Part shown: piece by piece, positions 31,886 through 33,813 of the stretch
Layout: every line of letters starts with the position of its first letter
How positions within the stretch are numbered: position 1 is the first letter of the stretch
DNA from: Planctomycetaceae bacterium
Lineage (GTDB): Bacteria; Planctomycetota; Phycisphaerae; UBA1845; UTPLA1
DNA: 33,813 bases
NCBI GenBank assembly: GCA_011525745.1
Contig: WYBU01000147.1
Coordinates: 1 to 33,813, forward strand
Direction: 5' to 3'
Notes under the pieces: generated by a model
Databases searched by the model: none
Told to the model about the DNA's origin: nothing
Seen by the model: the letters and a program-made list of their open reading frames with translations, nothing else
Program-made: the position numbers and the translations under genes

Positions 31886-32668
31886 ATGCCATTTCGTTTT
31901 GCCCGCTTCAGTCGTCCGTTCCGCAGCCGCGCATTCACGCTGATCGAGCTGCTGGTCGTCATTTCGATCATCAGCCTGCTGATCTCCATCGTGTTGCCCT
32001 CGATGTCGCGCGCCCGGGCGCTGTCGAAGCTGACGGTCTGCCTGTCGAACATGCGCGAGATCGGACTGGCCGTCGAGGCCTACAGCATGCACTGGGACGG
32101 GGCCATTCCGCGCGGGCCGTCGTCGCCGATGCCGTGGACGCCGGAAGGCTGGGACCAGTGGGCAACCAATCAGATTCACATCGCCTCGATCCCGGCGCGG
32201 CTGGGGCTGGGTCCGACCCTGGCCCAGGACCTCAGGCAGCCCAAGGTGCTCTACTGCCCGGCGGATGACACCGAGGACCCCTCCGAAGAGCTGGCCAAGC
32301 TGGAACGCGATGCGCCGGATGACGTGTACTGCTCGTACCTGTACCGCCAGCTCGATCAGACCACGCGCGACCGGTTCGACAGCCTGGGCTTCAACCAGTT
32401 GGGATTTCCCGCGATCGCCCTGGCGCTGGACATCAACAGCGTCACGCCGGCGGGGGATGTCCGGACCAACCACAAGGCCGAGAGCGTGAACATCCTGTAC
32501 CTCGACGGCCACGCGCAGACGGTCAAGAACACGAATCAGATCTTCTCGCTGACTTCCAACGATTTCACCGGCTTTCCGACCAGCGTCGAGCGGCGGCTGA
32601 ATCAGGTGATCGTCACGGCGGATTTCGCGGAGCACGGGGATCCGCTCGCGACGCCGCAGTTGCCTTGA
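31886..32668 (+). CDS. Type II secretion pseudopilin-like protein (prepilin N-terminus, H-x-DG motif)
   Basis: The protein is 260 aa from ATG 31886. The prepilin leader ends SRA, and the mature part begins FTLIELLVVISIISLLISIV, with F17 as +1 and E21 at +5. Ala replaces the usual Gly at -1. The globular part has KVLYCPADDTED near the middle and VNILYLDGHAQTV near the end, an H-x10-DG arrangement typical of the abundant planctomycete prepilin-like proteins. Such proteins are processed by prepilin peptidase and assembled at or anchored in the inner membrane; partners are not encoded here. GTG 31838 is an in-frame alternative that would lengthen the leader to 32 residues. It is followed by the hexamer array. 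Confidence 0.88.
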   Translation: MPFRFARFSRPFRSRAFTLIELLVVISIISLLISIVLPSMSRARALSKLTVCLSNMREIGLAVEAYSMHWDGAIPRGPSSPMPWTPEGWDQWATNQIHIASIPARLGLGPTLAQDLRQPKVLYCPADDTEDPSEELAKLERDAPDDVYCSYLYRQLDQTTRDRFDSLGFNQLGFPAIALALDINSVTPAGDVRTNHKAESVNILYLDGHAQTVKNTNQIFSLTSNDFTGFPTSVERRLNQVIVTADFAEHGDPLATPQLP

Positions 32669-32699
32669 GGGGGCGGCATTCGCGGGGGGGGGAAGCGGA

Positions 32700-32765
32700 G
32701 TAGGATTAGGAGTAAGATTAAGATTAGGAAGAAGAGTAAGAGCAGGAGCAGGATTAAGATTAGGA
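32700..32765 (+). repeat. Hexanucleotide array, 11 units of KYARGA type
   Basis: Eleven consecutive 6-bp units follow (G/T)(T/C)A(A/G)GA with few exceptions (for example TTAGGA three times, GTAAGA twice, GCAGGA twice). The plus strand is almost all purine plus T, in strong contrast to the GC-rich surroundings. It lies 32 bp after the pseudopilin-like gene stop. Confidence 0.8.
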
Positions 32766-33139
32766 CAAAACGAGTCGGCTCGCACTCTTGCTCCAAAGGG
32801 GTCTGTCGGTCGCAGTCAAGCAAGAGTCTTCAAAAGAGGCGCGTTTCCTGCGTGCAACTCTAACGATGACGTACTGATAGCGCTTTCCCCGAAGGGGATC
32901 AACGTGAATAGCCGCGGGTGAAACCCACGGTAGCGGATGTTTTTTGATGGATGGGAACCCTGAAGGAGTTCCACAATCCCGGGATGCGGGCGAGCGCCGT
33001 ACACGTAGCCCCGCCGCGATGGCCGGTGTGCTCGAAGGGCGTTCCCTTCAGTGCGTGGTGCTCGGCCGGGAACGTGCGGGTCGCGCCCTTGCGCATCACC
33101 CGCATCGGCCGATTGCGGACGATCTCATTACGGGACATG
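32766..33139. other. Degenerate, repeat-like intergenic region
   Basis: No gene is supported. Short translated stretches on the minus strand (TSATVGFTRGYSR near 32899-32940) and plus strand (NPEGVPQSRDAG near 32953) recall conserved repeat-derived peptides I associate with planctomycete intergenic DNA; that association was not verified. The minus frame joins onto the RHS remnant without a stop. Confidence 0.35.
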
Positions 33140-33690
33140 TTAGGACTGATGAAACAGACCAGTTCGCGCGTGCTCGCGAAGCTCCGAATCGTGCTGGCCA
33201 CGCTCGTGCTCGCGTCGCGCTTGCAGGCGATCCGCGACACCAGGTCGCTGTCGGCCAGGTAGAGATAGTTCACGTAGTTCCACGGCGTCCCCGGTCCCGA
33301 CAGCCGGTTCAGCCGCCCGCGGCTGTCGTACCAGTATAGCGTGCCGTAATCGTACGGCGGGCTGCCGCTGCTGACCTTCAGACCGTTGGAGCGCCCCTTG
33401 ACCGTCCCGCCGCTGCCGGACTGATACAACCGCTCGCTGAGCTTGCTGTACATTGGCGACGCCCCGGCCGCAGGGGCGTCGTTGACGTCGCGCTGGTAAC
33501 AATGCGCCACGCCGGGCGAGTTCATTCGGTATTGTTCAATACAGGTCTCCTCCCGCCCCCGTTGTAGTCGGGCGTCCACGTCCATGCATCCGACGAAAAC
33601 AGGCACTGGAAGCTGGGAGATTGCGAGGGGCGAAACACTCGCTGAACGACGTCCCACTCGTACTCCACGTATTTCCACTCCCGAAGCGCT
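33140..33690 (-). pseudogene. RHS/YD-repeat protein remnant
   Basis: On the minus strand YDYGTLYWYDSRGRLNRL and GPGTPWNYVNYLYLADSDLV are recognisable RHS/YD-repeat units, ending at about FASTRELV. Upstream in another frame is REWKYVEYEWDVVQRVFRP, running to a TGA at 33524-33522, so a frameshift separates the two blocks. No start codon, complete repeat array or toxin domain is present. The next feature upstream is the end of an insertion sequence, which probably broke the gene. Confidence 0.55.
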
Positions 33691-33713
33691 AAGAAAGTGT
33701 TTGAAAAGCGAAC

Positions 33714-33813
33714 TCACCCTGGACTGAGCCGATGCAGCATCACATTGATCATGGCAATGAGGATCATCGCTTCGCTGCTCGACGTGAGCGTTTCGTAGTC
33801 CTTCGACAGGCGC
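33714..33813 (-). mobile_element. Transposase C-terminus, IS5-type, running off the window
   Basis: Minus-strand translation from the window edge gives RLSKDYETLTSSSEAMILIA then MINVMLHRLSPG and a TGA at 33716-33714. RLSKDYE and the hydrophobic SSEAMI...MINVMLHRL end are characteristic of IS5-family DDE transposases. AAGAAAGTGTTTGAAAAG (33691-33708) just beyond the stop is a candidate terminal inverted repeat. The rest of the element lies outside the window. Confidence 0.75.

Overview
The window reads like a high-G+C planctomycete chromosome, probably of a Phycisphaerae-like lineage. This is inference, resting on four things: secreted subtilases with C-terminal dockerin-type EF-hand repeats, a prepilin-like protein with an H-x(n)-DG tail motif, frequent lipoproteins, and many short palindromic and heptameric intergenic repeats. 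No ribosomal RNA or other strong taxonomic marker is present.

Layout. 1-2.3 kb: initiator tRNA-fMet (minus), a HAD phosphatase, a YceI-family periplasmic protein, tRNA-Ala(CGC) and a doubtful 38-codon basic ORF. 2.3-4.1 kb: lepA (EF-4). 4.7-8.7 kb: a metzincin-type lipoprotein protease, a class I methyltransferase, and an unknown lipoprotein with a clear Rho-independent terminator. 8.9-10.5 kb: uvrC, which lacks the usual C-terminal helix-hairpin-helix part. 10.8-18.0 kb: a sulfate uptake region consisting of a small ribbon-helix-helix (RHH) regulator behind a tandem palindromic operator, the sulfate-binding protein, CysT, CysW, an unannotated 50-aa hydrophobic microprotein, CysA, and an alginate-export-type outer-membrane barrel. 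18.0-23.0 kb (minus): a fumarylacetoacetase-fold hydrolase, a large multi-pass membrane protein and a TolC-family outer-membrane protein. 23.1-30.8 kb: two large paralogous secreted subtilases, the first behind a roughly 500-nt hairpin-rich leader. 31.1-32.7 kb: a GNAT acetyltransferase and a pseudopilin-like protein. 32.7-33.8 kb: a decayed end with a hexanucleotide array, an RHS/YD-repeat remnant and the C-terminus of an IS5-type transposase running off the window.

How the parts fit. The sulfate genes would form a complete path: barrel across the outer membrane, Sbp in the periplasm, CysT/CysW permease, CysA ATPase. The microprotein is translationally coupled to CysW. The RHH protein may regulate itself and possibly this region. 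The two subtilases share signal peptide, inhibitor-like propeptide, S8 catalytic domain, a 'GWTV' sandwich domain and a dockerin-like tail, so they look like exported or surface-held proteases.

The most unusual signals are these: the RHH operator, the CysW-linked microprotein, a 16-nt promoter/start motif shared by three unrelated genes, 7-8-bp repeat arrays that sit just after gene 3' ends, and several families of dispersed palindromes, one of which has been absorbed into a protein C-terminus. All assignments come from reading the sequence; no database search was run.
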